DNA of 64,000 bases from Drosophila miranda (lineage: Eukaryota; Arthropoda; Insecta; Diptera; Drosophilidae): positions 32,697,001 through 32,761,000 of the forward strand of contig NC_046675.1 in the NCBI RefSeq assembly GCF_003369915.1, given 5' to 3'. Under the pieces are notes generated by a model. It searched no databases. It saw nothing but the letters and a program-made list of their open reading frames with translations, and was not told where the DNA came from. Positions 12,122 to 23,456 of this stretch are shown one piece after another. A program made the translations under genes and the position numbers. The stretch's first letter is position 1. Every line of letters begins with the position of its first letter.

Positions 12122-12239
12122 ATGATAGAAGGATACAACAAGGAATCCATTAGGTTATTTTAAATGTGTATATTTTTATACATTTTAGTATTTTCTTTAA
12201 CTAAACAAAGATACATATCTATGTGTCCCTGCGTCACAA

Positions 12240-12680
12240 AGGAGGATCTACATATCTGAAAAACTCAAAAATATACTAAAAATTATTTTGAAAAAATGCT
12301 GGAAAAAATACTACACAGAAAGCTAGAAAAACAAAATTTTTCGAAAAAATACTAGAAAAATACTAGAAAAAATATTTAAGAATACTAGAAATAATTCCAT
12401 AAATAATGCTAAAGAAAATACAGAAAAAATACCACTTTTTGGAAATGTCAGTAGATTATCTTAAAAAAAATAGTAGTAACAAATTCAAAAAAAGTGATAT
12501 ATGTAGGATATAATACCAAAAATACTTATTTACTAATACTATAAATACTAGACAAAATTTTAGAAAATACCAGAAAATACTAGAAATAATTCCAGAAAAA
12601 TTCTAAAAATAATACTAAAATATAATCAAAACATTTGAAAAATAAAAGTTAAAAATCCCAGAAAAAAAATGGAATAAAGA
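12240..12680. repeat. Degenerate AT-rich array of AAATACTAGAAA-type units, 3' of gene C
   Basis: Irregular repeats of AAATACTAGAAA, GAAATAATTCC and AAAATACC fill about 400 bp after gene C. They resemble the array at 9420-9720 upstream of gene C. No open frame is supported. Confidence 0.6.
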
Positions 12681-12745
12681 AAAAATTTCTAGAAAACATT
12701 CCTCTTATCAGAAGGTTCTCTTTGAGCTTTTGCAGCTCCCTCTCC

Positions 12746-12762
12746 CTCTCTCTCTCTCTCTC
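12746..12762. promoter_or_regulatory. (CT)n tract upstream of gene D, potential GAGA-factor site
   Basis: An uninterrupted CT run about 230 nt before the ATG of gene D. GAGA factor binds (GA)n in Drosophila promoters; the assignment rests only on the motif. Confidence 0.4.
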
Positions 12763-12991
12763 GACCAAGTGACGTAGGAATCGCATTGCAAATCGTAATC
12801 GTAAACGGTTATGCCGCGATAAGATACGATATGTAAGGCGCCGGACAGCAGCACAGCACACACGCACCTGAAGGGGAACGGAACCTCCCGCCAGTTGGTG
12901 CAGAACGTCCGAAGCGTTTGGACTGGACCCACGTAGACATCCATTCCGGAGAGAGCAGGGCGCTTATCAGCGGAGTGGGGACATATTTATT

Positions 12992-14790
12992 ATGGAGCGC
13001 TCGAGCACGCAATTCGATAAATACACGAAAATATGGAGTGGACCGAGACCGCAGAGCTTCTTCGATGCGGATTGTTCGATTGGTAAAATACTGTTTGCGT
13101 TTATGCGAAATCATCCGTCGAATTTGTGCCAGGTAAAAAGTCTCTCTCTTTCTCTTATGAGAACTCCCCTAACTATTCCCTGTGCAGATCTCCGATACAG
13201 AAGGCACTGCCCTGACCAATGGAGAGGCCATCACCTTTGCCATTCGCATCGCCCAGCAGCTGAAGGCCCTGGGCCTCAAGCAGGACGATGTGGTGGGCAT
13301 TGCGGGCACCAATACCACGTATTTGATGCCAGTGGTCCTGGGTTGTCTGCTGAATGGCACGCCCTTTCATGCGGTGAGTCCTTGGCACGACGAGGACACT
13401 CTGAAGCATTTGTTCTCCATCACGCGACCGAGGATCATCTTCTGCGATGGTCTCGTGTATCCACGGATCAGCATCATTTCGAGGATGTTCAAGAGTCATG
13501 TCTACACGCTGAAAGATCACCGTTTGGGCATTCCGCGAGTGGAGGATCTGCTGGAACCCACCAAAGCGGAGCTATATTATGTGTAAGGAAAAGAAAAAAC
13601 GCTTTGCATTTGCATTTCAAAGATACAGTATCTTTTGCTTGCAGCCCCGAACCTCTCCTCTTGGGCGGCGATCAGACGGTGGCCATTCTGTGCACCTCGG
13701 GCACCACAGGACTCCCCAAGGCCGTGACAATAACCAATGCGGCTTGTCTTTTTGATTTTGGGTAGGATCTATGGCTCAGTCCTGGATAAATCCCCGTCTA
13801 ATACTTCTCCCTTTCCTCTCAAGCTTCGTCACTGGCCAGGATGTTCTGCTGTCCTTCAGCACGATCGATTGGTCCGCCGGCATGTTCCAGATGCTCTTCA
13901 GCGCCTGCCATGGCTCGACGCGCATCATCACGGACCGCGCCTACACGCCCGAATATCTCCTGCAGCTGGTCGAAAAGTACAAGGTCACGCTCCTCACACT
14001 GGTGCCCCAGCAGGTGGCGTCTCTCATCAAGGCCCCAACGCTGAGCAAACAGAGACTGGCGACCATTCGATTCATCAGCATTGGCGGCGGCAGTTGCTAT
14101 GTGGCAAATGTACTCAAGATGCAGGAGTATCTCCTTAACGGACAGATTTCGTATGGCTATGCTCTCACCGAAACCGGGGGCGTTTCGGCCAACATGGGCG
14201 TGGCAAAGCCCTCATCTGTGGGCAGAATTGTCCCAGGCGTGAGGGTGAAGATACTGGACGATGCCGGCCGCAGCTTGGGGCACGGCGAAACCGGTGAGAT
14301 CCTCCTGCACAATGGCAAGCAGTGGAACGGCTACTACGGCAACCCCAACGAATCGAAGCGGATCCAGGACTATCAGGGCTGGTTCCACACCGGCGACATG
14401 GGCTACTTCGACGATGAGAACTACCTGCACATCGTGGAGCGCAAGAACGAGATGCTACGCTTCCATGGGGCCCAGTACTGCCCCCACGAGCTGGAGCAGG
14501 TGATTGCCGAGCTGCCGGACGTGATCGAGGCCTGTGTTTTCGGCCTGTGGAACGATGTGGATGGCGATCCAGCGGCCGCTGCTGTCGTCAAGATCCCCGG
14601 CAGTCGATTGACTGAAATGGACATTGTCGAGTATGTGGCCAAGCGTCTGGTGGTCACCCACAAGCAGCTTCACTGTGGCGTCTTCTTCCTCCCGGAGCTC
14701 CCGAAGACGGGCAGTGGCAAGGTCCTGCGGCAGCAGGCACGCGATCAGGCTCTGGGGAAAAAGTGGTCCGACTATGGCAATGGCCACTAA
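12992..14790 (+). CDS. Acyl-CoA synthetase / luciferase-like adenylate-forming enzyme (gene D)
   Basis: Joining 12992..13132, 13188..13582, 13645..13761 and 13824..14790 gives 539 residues. The first intron falls after ...NLCQ, as in A and C. The third (62 nt, phase 2) corresponds to intron 2 of A, B and C. The second (62 nt, after ...AELYYV) is unique to D. Motifs are TSGTTGLPK (197-205, with Thr for the first Ser of its paralogues), YALTETGG (330-337), FHTGDMGY (405-412), VERKNEML (422-429), and the catalytic lysine K517 in TGSGK. The hinge ERKNE differs from ERKKD of the others, so substrate or kinetics may differ. The C terminus ends in GNGH without a peroxisomal signal. It is tandem with gene C and the most diverged of the four. 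Confidence 0.92.
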
Positions 14791-14879
14791 ATCCCTGCAA
14801 CTAGTTTTAGAGGTTCTTTTAGGCTTAAACGATGACTCACACAGTCAGTATTCCACGCGGGCAAAAGATACAACAACAA

Positions 14880-14885
14880 AATAAA
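14880..14885 (+). terminator. Polyadenylation signal of ligase gene D
   Basis: AATAAA lies 90 nt after the stop codon of gene D. Confidence 0.55.
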
Positions 14886-14890
14886 TTCCA

Positions 14891-15975
14891 AACAAAAAAA
14901 AAGAAGGAAACATTTTTGATATAATTTTTTTGGCGGCTTATCTGTTGATGATTACGCGCGCCCGGCAGGTGCGATTGTTGCGGTGCGATTGAATGGTTGA
15001 ATGATGGCCAAGGGGCATGGCAAGGCAGGGCAGGGCAGGGCAGTAGGGTGCAAAGTAATTCAAGGGAACCGCACACATGTTAGAGGTCAATCAAATGCTT
15101 CAGATAAGAGGGAAAAATGTTGTAAGGGAAGTATCTACACGAATGCCAATTAAGATTATCAATTGAGTCACAAAACTAATGAAAATTCATGCTCTGCAGG
15201 GCTACGGCCTAAGAGATTACAGATCTTTTAAGAGTGTTAAGAGTGTTTCCAAAGAGCGAATATTATATGCCCCTAAAAAGACTCTACTCTAGATTGCAAT
15301 TAAAGATTATAAATCATTATCTATGAAGTGAAAGTTCAATAAGAAATGATAAGAAATAAAAAAGGAATCTATCAGAGTTTCAGGCTATAATCTATAAAAA
15401 TACGCAATGTATATGCTAAAATAGAGGAATATAAATGTTGCACATACAATAATTAATGTAATAAAATATATAATATAAAGGTAGTACAAATAGAATACTG
15501 TGTAAAAATGTATAGAATATTCTTTAGAGGTCTGAGAATGAAAGCAGTTGTTGGATCTGTTTTTAAAGTAAATGAAACCTAAGATGTTTAAAGAATTTAG
15601 CAGGTTTCGTTATGGAAAACAGCACTTTCGCTTAGTAGATTTAAAATGCTAGCTTTCGGGTCAGGGGACTTTCTTTTCGATCAGTTCTCAACATTCAAGA
15701 CAGCAATAAACAATGATTTCTAAACCACGCTTTGGTTTCAGCATCAGGATCTTTTTTTGGGGATAATATAGAATATCAAACATATGGAATATGGTAAAAT
15801 TATAAAAAACCAAACTCACCTTTTCTTTTCTTTAATTCATTTTGCTCCATTCAATAAATTTTTAAATTTTTCCATTAGAATCAGTTCTAAAGCGCCTTTT
15901 TTTTTTAGTTCGAACACAGTTTTAGAGTCATATGTGTATACAGTTTGTATAACCGCCAACATTTATAGAGATTGA
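14891..15975. other. Intergenic DNA downstream of gene D
   Basis: This is AT-rich noncoding DNA. It includes a short (GGCAG)n-like run near 15020-15045. I see no gene in it. Confidence 0.5.
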
Positions 15976-16537
15976 GCTCTCATACAGTTTTGAAGCCACT
16001 GATGTTAAACACTTTGAAAGGAATTGTGGTTTCACACAAACACTTTGACAGCCACTGAAGCCTAAACACTTTGATAGCCATCGATTTTTCAGATATAGTT
16101 TTAAAGCTACTGATTGGTATACAAGCACTTTGAAAGCCATTGAGGTTTTATCATAAACACTTGGACAGCCTCTGACGCCCAAAACACTTTCACAGGAATT
16201 TATTTTTCCAGATATACAGTTTTAGAGACATTAACCACTTTGACAGCCATTGATTTTTACCACATAGACACTTTGGAAACCATTGAGGTTTGAAAACCAT
16301 TAAACACGCAAAAAAAAAGAGAACAAAATTAAATACGGGAAAGAAAACACTTATGTGGATTCTCCTTCTCATTTAGTTTTAGGCACACTGAAGATAAATA
16401 CTTTTATAGTCCACTGATTTTTGTCCAATACCGTTTGAAAGCCACTGATTGAGATAAAAACACTTTTAGAACCATTGAGATTTTCTCACAAACACTTTGA
16501 CAGAGATCGAGACCCAAACACTTTGACAGCCATTGAT
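15976..16537. repeat. Degenerate tandem array of ACACTTTGACAGCCATTGA units
   Basis: About a dozen imperfect copies of a core like AAACACTTTGACAGCCATTGA recur every 35-45 bp, separated by spacers such as TTTTTCAGATATAGTTTTA. The minus-strand translation shows a repeated NQWLSKCL-like peptide, but stops interrupt it, so I treat this as satellite-like DNA rather than a gene. The first and last units are the most diverged. Confidence 0.75.
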
Positions 16538-16584
16538 TTTTGAAAAAAAAATTGAGACTCCGCTGGCATATGGGTGCTCCGCAC

Positions 16585-16795
16585 AGCTTATTTCGTACAC
16601 CTATGGCATATCCGCATAGCTTATTTCGTACACCCCTGGCATACACCTTTGGAATGATCTGCTCTTTATTTGTTAATAATTTGATTATTTTCACTTTCTT
16701 TACACTTTTCACATATGTATACACTGCACTATCACACACTTACACATGGGACTGCTCTGGCATTTATGTGCTCTGCAAAGCTTATTTCGTACACC
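16585..16795. repeat. Three copies of AGCTTATTTCGTACACC
   Basis: The 17-mer occurs exactly at 16585-16601, 16618-16634 and 16779-16795, followed by a CTATGGCATA, CCTGGCATA or TCTGGCATA tail. It directly follows the ACACTTTGA array. No known element is recognised. Confidence 0.85.
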
Positions 16796-17569
16796 TCTGG
16801 CATAAGCGGGACCTGCGGGTGCGTTTTCATACACACAAACAAATAACATTTTTCCACTGCACTTGCACACACTTTTTCTGCCATTTTTGGTGGTTTGGGC
16901 ATATATTTCTCTGCCAATTCCACAAAATAACGCCATTACATTTGCCGGTTTGCACATGATTTATCACTACTCTCCCGACAGAACGAAAACAGCAAAGGAC
17001 GCGGATCTGACTTCTGCTGTGAAGCAAATGAATGCCGCTAAAATGCATTTATTGTAGCTTTGGTGTGTGTGTGGTGTGTGAGAGAAGAGAGCCGATCACG
17101 TGATTGCTTAAGTGTTGTTTTATTTGAAAACTTAAAGCTACTTTTCAGCTGCAGCTTTTCGCTCTCGCGGGATTTCTTTTAATATTCCTCTACTACTTCT
17201 GCTCTTTCTCGCTTAATTTTGTTGCTATTTGTTGCGGAGTATTTTGCATTTGTTGTTGTTGTTATTCTCCGTGCACGGAGAATACATATTTCGATTTTAT
17301 TTCTTCATTTCTTTTAGTTTACGGTTTATTTTTGCAAGAACTAACTGTTTATGGCACCAAAAAAACGCCGCCAAGGGCTACTATTTTTCCTCTGCCTCTC
17401 TTTTTTGTGTATTAATATTATTCCTTTTTGTTGTTGTAAAAACACATCCAAATATTTGGAATAGTTTATATTAAAAGATTATTTAAAAATGCACTGCTCT
17501 TGCGGGGAGTTTCATGGGATTTATTCCAATTGTTGATATTTTGTTGTTAAACTAACACTGGATTTCGAC
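16796..17569. other. Noncoding DNA before the two-stop frame
   Basis: A T-rich stretch with no supportable gene. It could hold a promoter for the frame at 17570, but no clear TATA and initiator pair is seen. Confidence 0.4.
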
Positions 17570-18121
17570 ATGATTCCCAAGCTGCTTTCAAACGTAATTA
17601 ATAAAGATCGCAATTCTATAATATCCAATTCTCCAGGGTATGCAAAATGTTGCTCAATCCGCGCCATGTTGAGGGACAGTGCTGCTCAATTTCTCGGCAC
17701 ATGTGTCTGGCCCATGCAAATTAATGTTGCCAGCAACATAGAACATAAGAAAACGTAAGTGAGTATGGAATGTAGGAGTAGGGACATTGTTGAGCTGAAA
17801 AAGGACATTATGACGAGAAAAAGGACATTGTTGCGCTCAAAGGTTCCTCCAATGTCAGAGGGAAATTCCTTAGAGCAAATCACAAAAAAAAGAAAGCAAG
17901 CCAAAAAGAAATTGTTTGAAAGTGAATGCGCGACAAGGATTTAAATGCAATCCACTAGAATAAATGGAGATAGCGAAAATTCAAAAAACCTGGATATGGA
18001 ATTTAATGATTTAAGGGAAATTAAAGCGAATTTAATGAATATTAAGAGAAATGTTAAGGGAGAAAGTTTTAGAGAGACAGAATTGAACGATTTTTTTGGC
18101 AAAAGTTTATTTTTGACTTAA
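17570..18121 (+). pseudogene. Unrecognised 184-codon frame interrupted by two TAA stops
   Basis: From the ATG at 17570 to a TAA at 18119-18121 one reading frame is open except for TAA at 17756-17758 and TAA at 17942-17944. The second stop is followed immediately by an in-frame ATG (17945). The three segments encode 62, 61 and 58 residues. Segments two and three are rich in Lys, Arg and Glu (for example ELKKDIMTRKR, KKRKQAKKK and NDLREIKANLMNIKRN) and look helical or coiled-coil. The first stop sits inside a perfect donor-like AC/GTAAGT. I do not recognise a family. Options are a decaying pseudogene or transposon gag fragment, an unspliced gene using the donor at 17755, or chance. It lies alone in a long intergenic region. 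Confidence 0.35.
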
Positions 18122-19699
18122 TTTCGAGTGTTTTTCTAAAAGATCTCCACTGCAATCATTAATCAGTGACGAAAATAAACAATTCCAGAAATAAAAACTA
18201 ATTAAAAGAGCCTCCCGTTTCTCATTTCCCATAATCTCCCTCTTGAAAGATAACATTAAAGTCTCCAGAAAGATCACCTGAACAGACAAGCAGCTGATGG
18301 AACTGATGTTGGGACCCTCGCAAGAGGAAGATATGTATGTGGGGGGAGAGGGGGAGTGCTTAATGGGAACAAACCCTTTTGCCTTTTGCTCCCAAATAAC
18401 ATTATTATGTTGATTGACAGGCGGCCCAGAGGCAGAGAAGAGATTGCACTTTGTACGTGATCTTGTCAGCATTGCAATTGGATACTTTCTGCCCCCAAAG
18501 CATGGCCCATGCCCCATGCACCATGAGTGACATGTCTGAGTCATGGATCGATGGGTGCGCACACCATTCCCGAAATAAATGTGCAACAATTAAGCGGCCA
18601 CTTAGAGAGGGGAAAGAGTATTAATTTGGTCTCGGGGATCAGTGATAATGATCGCACCCCACCCTTCAATCCCTTCTTTTGGGGATGATTGACAGCAGGG
18701 ATACAATACATCTCCCGGGCTTCTTCTGCTGCCGTTTTATGTTTATTTTCAATGTCAAGTTCAATGAAATACGATATTTCTTATAAATACCATACATTGT
18801 GCGTCTTGGGCATCTGGCGGATGGCTGATCATGTCTCTGTCACAAAAACCGGCTTCGAAATGGTATCCAGGAAGTGCCCAGCCCAGGCCTTGCCAATTGG
18901 CATTAGTCGAGGCTCTGGCAGGCCACTCAAAGCCGCCTGGCGCCTCATCCGATCCGCGACTGCGTTTCTAATTGTCATGCAAATACCAATTATCATTTGT
19001 CAGTAAACGGCCACTAATTATAATCTCTGTGCGGCGATGTGTGTGTTTGTGTTGCCCACGCTTTTTTTATGCGATTTTCTTGAATGATTTCTGATTTGTG
19101 ATCAGATCGCTGATTAATTCATTAGCCACTGTCGACTACTTTGTCATGTTACATGGCATACTGCTGGCACTTACTCTGCCACAGAATCTGATAATTGTGG
19201 CATTCATTAATCGTGTAGAAAATAAACAGAGAGAGAGTCAGATTTATAATTTACGTCTCGCTGAAGGACTGTTTAATTACGATTACAATTTGCATATGTC
19301 AAAGCAAATCATTTGCTCTCCCTCTCCAACTCTCTCTATCTTGCACAACTCATTCCAGCACCTAGACTTATGAATAACCCTTCAAAAACCTTGCCCCCAG
19401 CGTAAAAAGGTATTAAGTCATCTGTAACCTTACTTTATGAAGCAGAAAATCGCCGGAAAATGTTTACTTTCGACTAGTGAATGACCTATAGATACATTTA
19501 GAACGAATTTAAAAGTAAACCACAAGAAAAGCACAGAGAAATGTGTATTTTCGCCCATGAAATCGATAAGGCAATGCCTTGTTGATACATTTCAAAAGAA
19601 TAGATACGATTTTGGGACGAATTTCTATAAGAGCACCCCATAAGTACGCTTGAACCTGAAAAAAAACGTTTTTTGTGCTGAAAATCGACCATAAAGGCA
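18122..19699. other. Intergenic DNA
   Basis: About 1.6 kb with no supportable gene. It contains stretches of balanced composition that could be conserved noncoding DNA (18250-18560 and 18800-19000), but this cannot be judged without alignment. Confidence 0.4.
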
Positions 19700-19880
19700 A
19701 CCGAGGAGTGCTGCTGCATGACGCGCAAGCCGTTTTAGCGAATCGGTAGCGAATCGGACATTAGACTGCTTCATGGTCTCGTTAGAACCTTAATTAAGAA
19801 TAGCATTCACTGAAAATAAAGCTAAAACAAGGAAAACACCAACTGTGGGGTGCTGCTGAATGACGCGACATACGTGGAAA
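19700..19880. repeat. Second copy of the 145-bp repeat family (two units)
   Basis: GTGCTGCTGCATGACGCG at 19708 and GTGCTGCTGAATGACGCG about 142 bp later match the core of the array at 3440-3860. Only two units are clear. Confidence 0.65.
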
Positions 19881-22647
19881 CGAAATTTCAGAAAACATTA
19901 TAAGGAATTTCGACTATAAACTAATGTAAAATTTGTAAACGATATAATTTAAGAGCACTTTTACTTTCTCAAGGTTTTTCTTCATTTATCCACTACTCAT
20001 TCCCCACATATGTACATATACCCCTTTGATACCCTCTTTTAAGTACAAGGCCCTAACAACTTTGACACATTACTGCACGAAAGGAGGCCCAGCTGTGGCT
20101 GTATTGAGCTGGGAGCTGCCCAAAATGGAAAGACTGGGGACTGAGGCGGGAGCTATGCCGAATGAAGGGGCGGTGGTACGTACACACAATTTATGGCGCT
20201 TAAATTGCACTCATGCGCATGAGGCGGCAATGGCTAACAAGATCAGATCCATCCTCCCTGTCCCTATGCAGACCCTCCTTCCCTTTAAACCCCTTCGATG
20301 GGGCATTGGGAATGGATCGTGCGGCTGCTGCTGCGGCTTAGAGAGCGGATGTTTGGTGTCAAAACACAGGCAAGGCGGCTTCGATGCATTTTCTATGGAA
20401 TTCTATACCGGACCGGACCTGGGAGGGATCCTGGGGTCTCGTCCCGTCCCGTCCCGTCCCCTGTAATTTATGTGCAACGAAAAACAAGAGAGCAACGCGC
20501 GCGACGCGTTCGATTGGGGATCGATTGGGGATCGTGCGGGGCCATAAAAATACTACAACTTGTGTTTTCTGTTCTGTTCTGTTGTTGGGTGCCTTTATCA
20601 ATTTGTGTTCAAAGTTTTTTGCCTTGAGCGGCCCTGAGAGGCCGCTGGAAAAGCGGAGAAAAATTTACATAATTACTGCCTGGCGGGCGCTTTGTGCCCC
20701 GAACCGACCGAAACGTGTCAAAATGAAAAGTGTTGCATGATTAGCGAGTAAATTATGCCGCCGAGGCATAAATCTAGTCTGGGAAGATAATCAAATAAAA
20801 TGTGGCGATCAATAATAAGATGAAGATGCAACCCACGGAGCACAGAGCACAGAGCACACAGGAGGCGGCACAGCGAGCTGGGGTCTAGGTCCATTTGGCT
20901 CCAGATCTGGCCACAGATCTGCTCTCCATCGACTGGCGCCTGGAGCGTGCGAATTTCTCGTTTCGCCGCCCCGTTGTGGGAGGTGTGAAGAATGCTCTGA
21001 GGAGAGAACCCTGGCCACATGTAGCCCCTCGGCGGTCGGACATGACATATTGTTGTTCGCAGCATAACTTGGTCAACAAGGCAGCGGAGCCGATCTCTTG
21101 AGAGATGATGCCACAAGTTGATGATGCAGATGATGGAGCCTGCGGCTAGATGCAGCAGATGCAGCAAACCGGCTGCTGAAACGAACACTGAAAGAAATGG
21201 TGGGGAAAAGGAAGGAAAATGGAAGGACTCTTTGGGAATGGGGGATGTTTGAAGGATTTTAGATGGATTTTGATTAGGAAATTTCTTCTTTTGGTTCATT
21301 AAAGGGATTTTTCATGATTTTTAGAGTTGATTTCTGTATAAAAAAGTATTGAAAAAGGAAAGAATCTTTGAAAAGGGGGATCTTCCATAATATTTTGGGG
21401 TAAAATAGTTGTATTTTGATCTGAGGAATTCCTTTTCTTTGTTTATCTTAACGATGGTTCCATGATGATTAACGATTCCTTGATTTTCGGAATATTTGGA
21501 GTACTTTAGAGGCATTCAATATATTCCTCCTAAGAATTCCTATAATGATTAGAGCGTTTTTTTCTAGAATTATAGAATATATCCTTCAGATTTTGTATCT
21601 TTGGAGTATTTTAATACATAATTATTGTTTTTCGATATAGAAAAACCTTCCTTATTGCTGGCTTACGACTCCTTAGTTCTTTCTCATCTTTTCTTTGCAG
21701 TGTCGAACATATTGCAGAGATTGCCGCAATAGATACGATTCCTTAACACCGTCCTGGTCTTGGGGCCATCGCTGATGTTGTTAAGAGCAAAGTGTTGTTA
21801 GCCAAGGCCCGGCCAACGTATTTGACTTATTTTTCGCTTGTTTTTCTTTCTTTTTAGTTTTTTTTTTTTTCTTTAGCGGTGGTTTCGTATTACCGTTTTT
21901 AGAGACCCGGTCAAGGTCTCATCTGCCCCAAAGTGTCTCTTTAGCCAATTCCATTGAGAGACGAGACCATTTCATTGAGCAACCAGTCTGTGGGTCTGTG
22001 AGGAGTCTGTGGCATTCCACAGACAGTAGACAGTGGTCTCTACACTGGAATTGCGTTGCATTTCCTGTCGCATGCGCCATATAAATTAGTTTTCCATGTT
22101 CACTTGTCACTTGTATCGCGGGGACCAGACCAGCAGCTTTGAACCCGTTTGCTGGCCCCCGATCATTGCGGGTGTCCATTCCACTTAGAATCGAAGAAAA
22201 CCCTTATCACCAGACGACGACGACGAGGCCTAAGAGTCGTCGCTGGCAGAATTTGCAATCAATTTTGGCCAAGAAGCCAACTAATTGCTTTTACATTTTA
22301 TTTATTTATAGGGGCCCTGCTCTCCACACGCACCACGAGACCCCAAGCCCCATTGATAGGCGGCCACCATATATAGGTCTTTAAGCCCCCCTCCCCCCAC
22401 TATAATGATTACGCTAATCAAAGTAACTAACTAGCTAGCTAAATGTCCAACTAAGCCAGTACCCGCAAACACTTTTACTTGCTTATCGCCAGGTCCATAA
22501 ATTAGGGTTTCCTTTAAAGAATCTCCCTTGAAAATTATGCAAATGAAGCAGTGACAAATTATCTTTCGTACAGGAGGGGGAAAGACTGGCCAAACATTAC
22601 GTCGACTTTCCGTTCGAATCGCGTTTTCTGCCGCCGGTTCTTCAGGT
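19881..22647. other. Intergenic DNA before the tRNA cluster
   Basis: About 2.8 kb without a supportable gene. The longest frame, 20718-21299 on the minus strand, shows no domain or codon pattern that I trust. A CGTCC pentamer run lies at about 20442-20461. Confidence 0.45.
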
Positions 22648-22720
22648 GTTTCCGTAGTGTAGCGGTTATCACGTGTGCTTCACACGCACAAGGTCCCCGG
22701 TTCGAACCCGGGCGGGAACA
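22648..22720 (+). tRNA. tRNA-Val (CAC)
   Basis: This is a 73-nt cloverleaf with acceptor GTTTCCG pairing with CGGGAAC, discriminator A, and anticodon CAC at 22681-22683 on the stem TGTGC/GCACA. The T-arm carries GGTTCGAACCC. A T-run at about 22730-22737 is a good RNA polymerase III terminator. It differs from the copy at 23156 only at tRNA nucleotide 16 (C here, T there). Confidence 0.97.
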
Positions 22721-23155
22721 ATTTGTATTCATTTTTTTCCTCCTTTTCAATGTCAATTCAAGCCTTCACTTGTTTCATTTTACTCCTATTTACATTCAGT
22801 TTTTATATCGTTTTAATGAGCCTCGTTTTACGATCATCTCTGGCGTGTGTGCTGGTATTTATAAACATTTTGATATGCAACTGTTTTACGACCTGAATGT
22901 CAACGTCACAGGCATGACTTCGGTCTCCCTGCTATTTTTATGGGCCCACCCAAAAAGGTGAAGGTTGGTTGTAGAGAACTAGAAAGTACACACTTACATA
23001 TATATCATTTAAACTCCATATTTGTTTGGAGTATTTTGGAGAAAAATATATATTTTCATTCATAAATACATTGAATTGTTCCATTTCTTACACAGAAATT
23101 GATTTCCCCTTTCCAGCACATAACCTGGTTGTCTTTTGCCACTAAGTTATCGTGG

Positions 23156-23228
23156 GTTTCCGTAGTGTAGTGGTTATCACGTGTGCTTCACACGCACAAG
23201 GTCCCCGGTTCGAACCCGGGCGGGAACA
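23156..23228 (+). tRNA. tRNA-Val (CAC), second copy
   Basis: A 73-nt cloverleaf with anticodon CAC at 23189-23191, one nucleotide different from the copy 508 bp upstream. A TTTCTTTTT tract follows within 20 nt as the polymerase III terminator. Flanking DNA differs from the first copy, so the duplication is old or the tRNA bodies are homogenised. Confidence 0.97.
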
Positions 23229-23364
23229 ACCAGAATTTCTTTTTGCTTATTGTTAATTAAATTTTGTCTCTGAATAATCTTTTTTCTACATCTACAATTT
23301 CCTATTCATTTTCCAAATAAAATTTGATTCACACTGAAAATAATCAATAAAATATATATGTATA

Positions 23365-23390
23365 CAAAAGCTTTCTATGCAAAGCTTTTG
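23365..23390. other. Perfect 10-bp inverted repeat with 6-nt loop
   Basis: CAAAAGCTTT and AAAGCTTTTG are separated by CTATGC between the second tRNA-Val and tRNA-Ala. Function unknown; it could form a hairpin. Confidence 0.8.
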
Positions 23391-23456
23391 CTAAATAAAA
23401 TTCGCCCATAGTTGCAAAAGCACTCAAGTGGAACCCAAGACACTATGTTCCCATCA

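Noticed and set aside
15928-16739. Minus-strand frames with repeated NQWLSKCL and GVRNKLCG peptides
   Set aside because: The peptide repeats come from the DNA repeats and frames are broken by stops, so a protein is unlikely.
15976-16795. CRISPR-like array of direct repeats
   Set aside because: Repeats are degenerate with irregular spacers and the genome is eukaryotic.
18107-18589. 160-codon minus-strand frame
   Set aside because: No domain or start context that I trust; probably a chance open frame.
20718-21299. 193-codon minus-strand frame
   Set aside because: It is intergenic, has no recognisable motif, and its composition matches the surrounding noncoding DNA.
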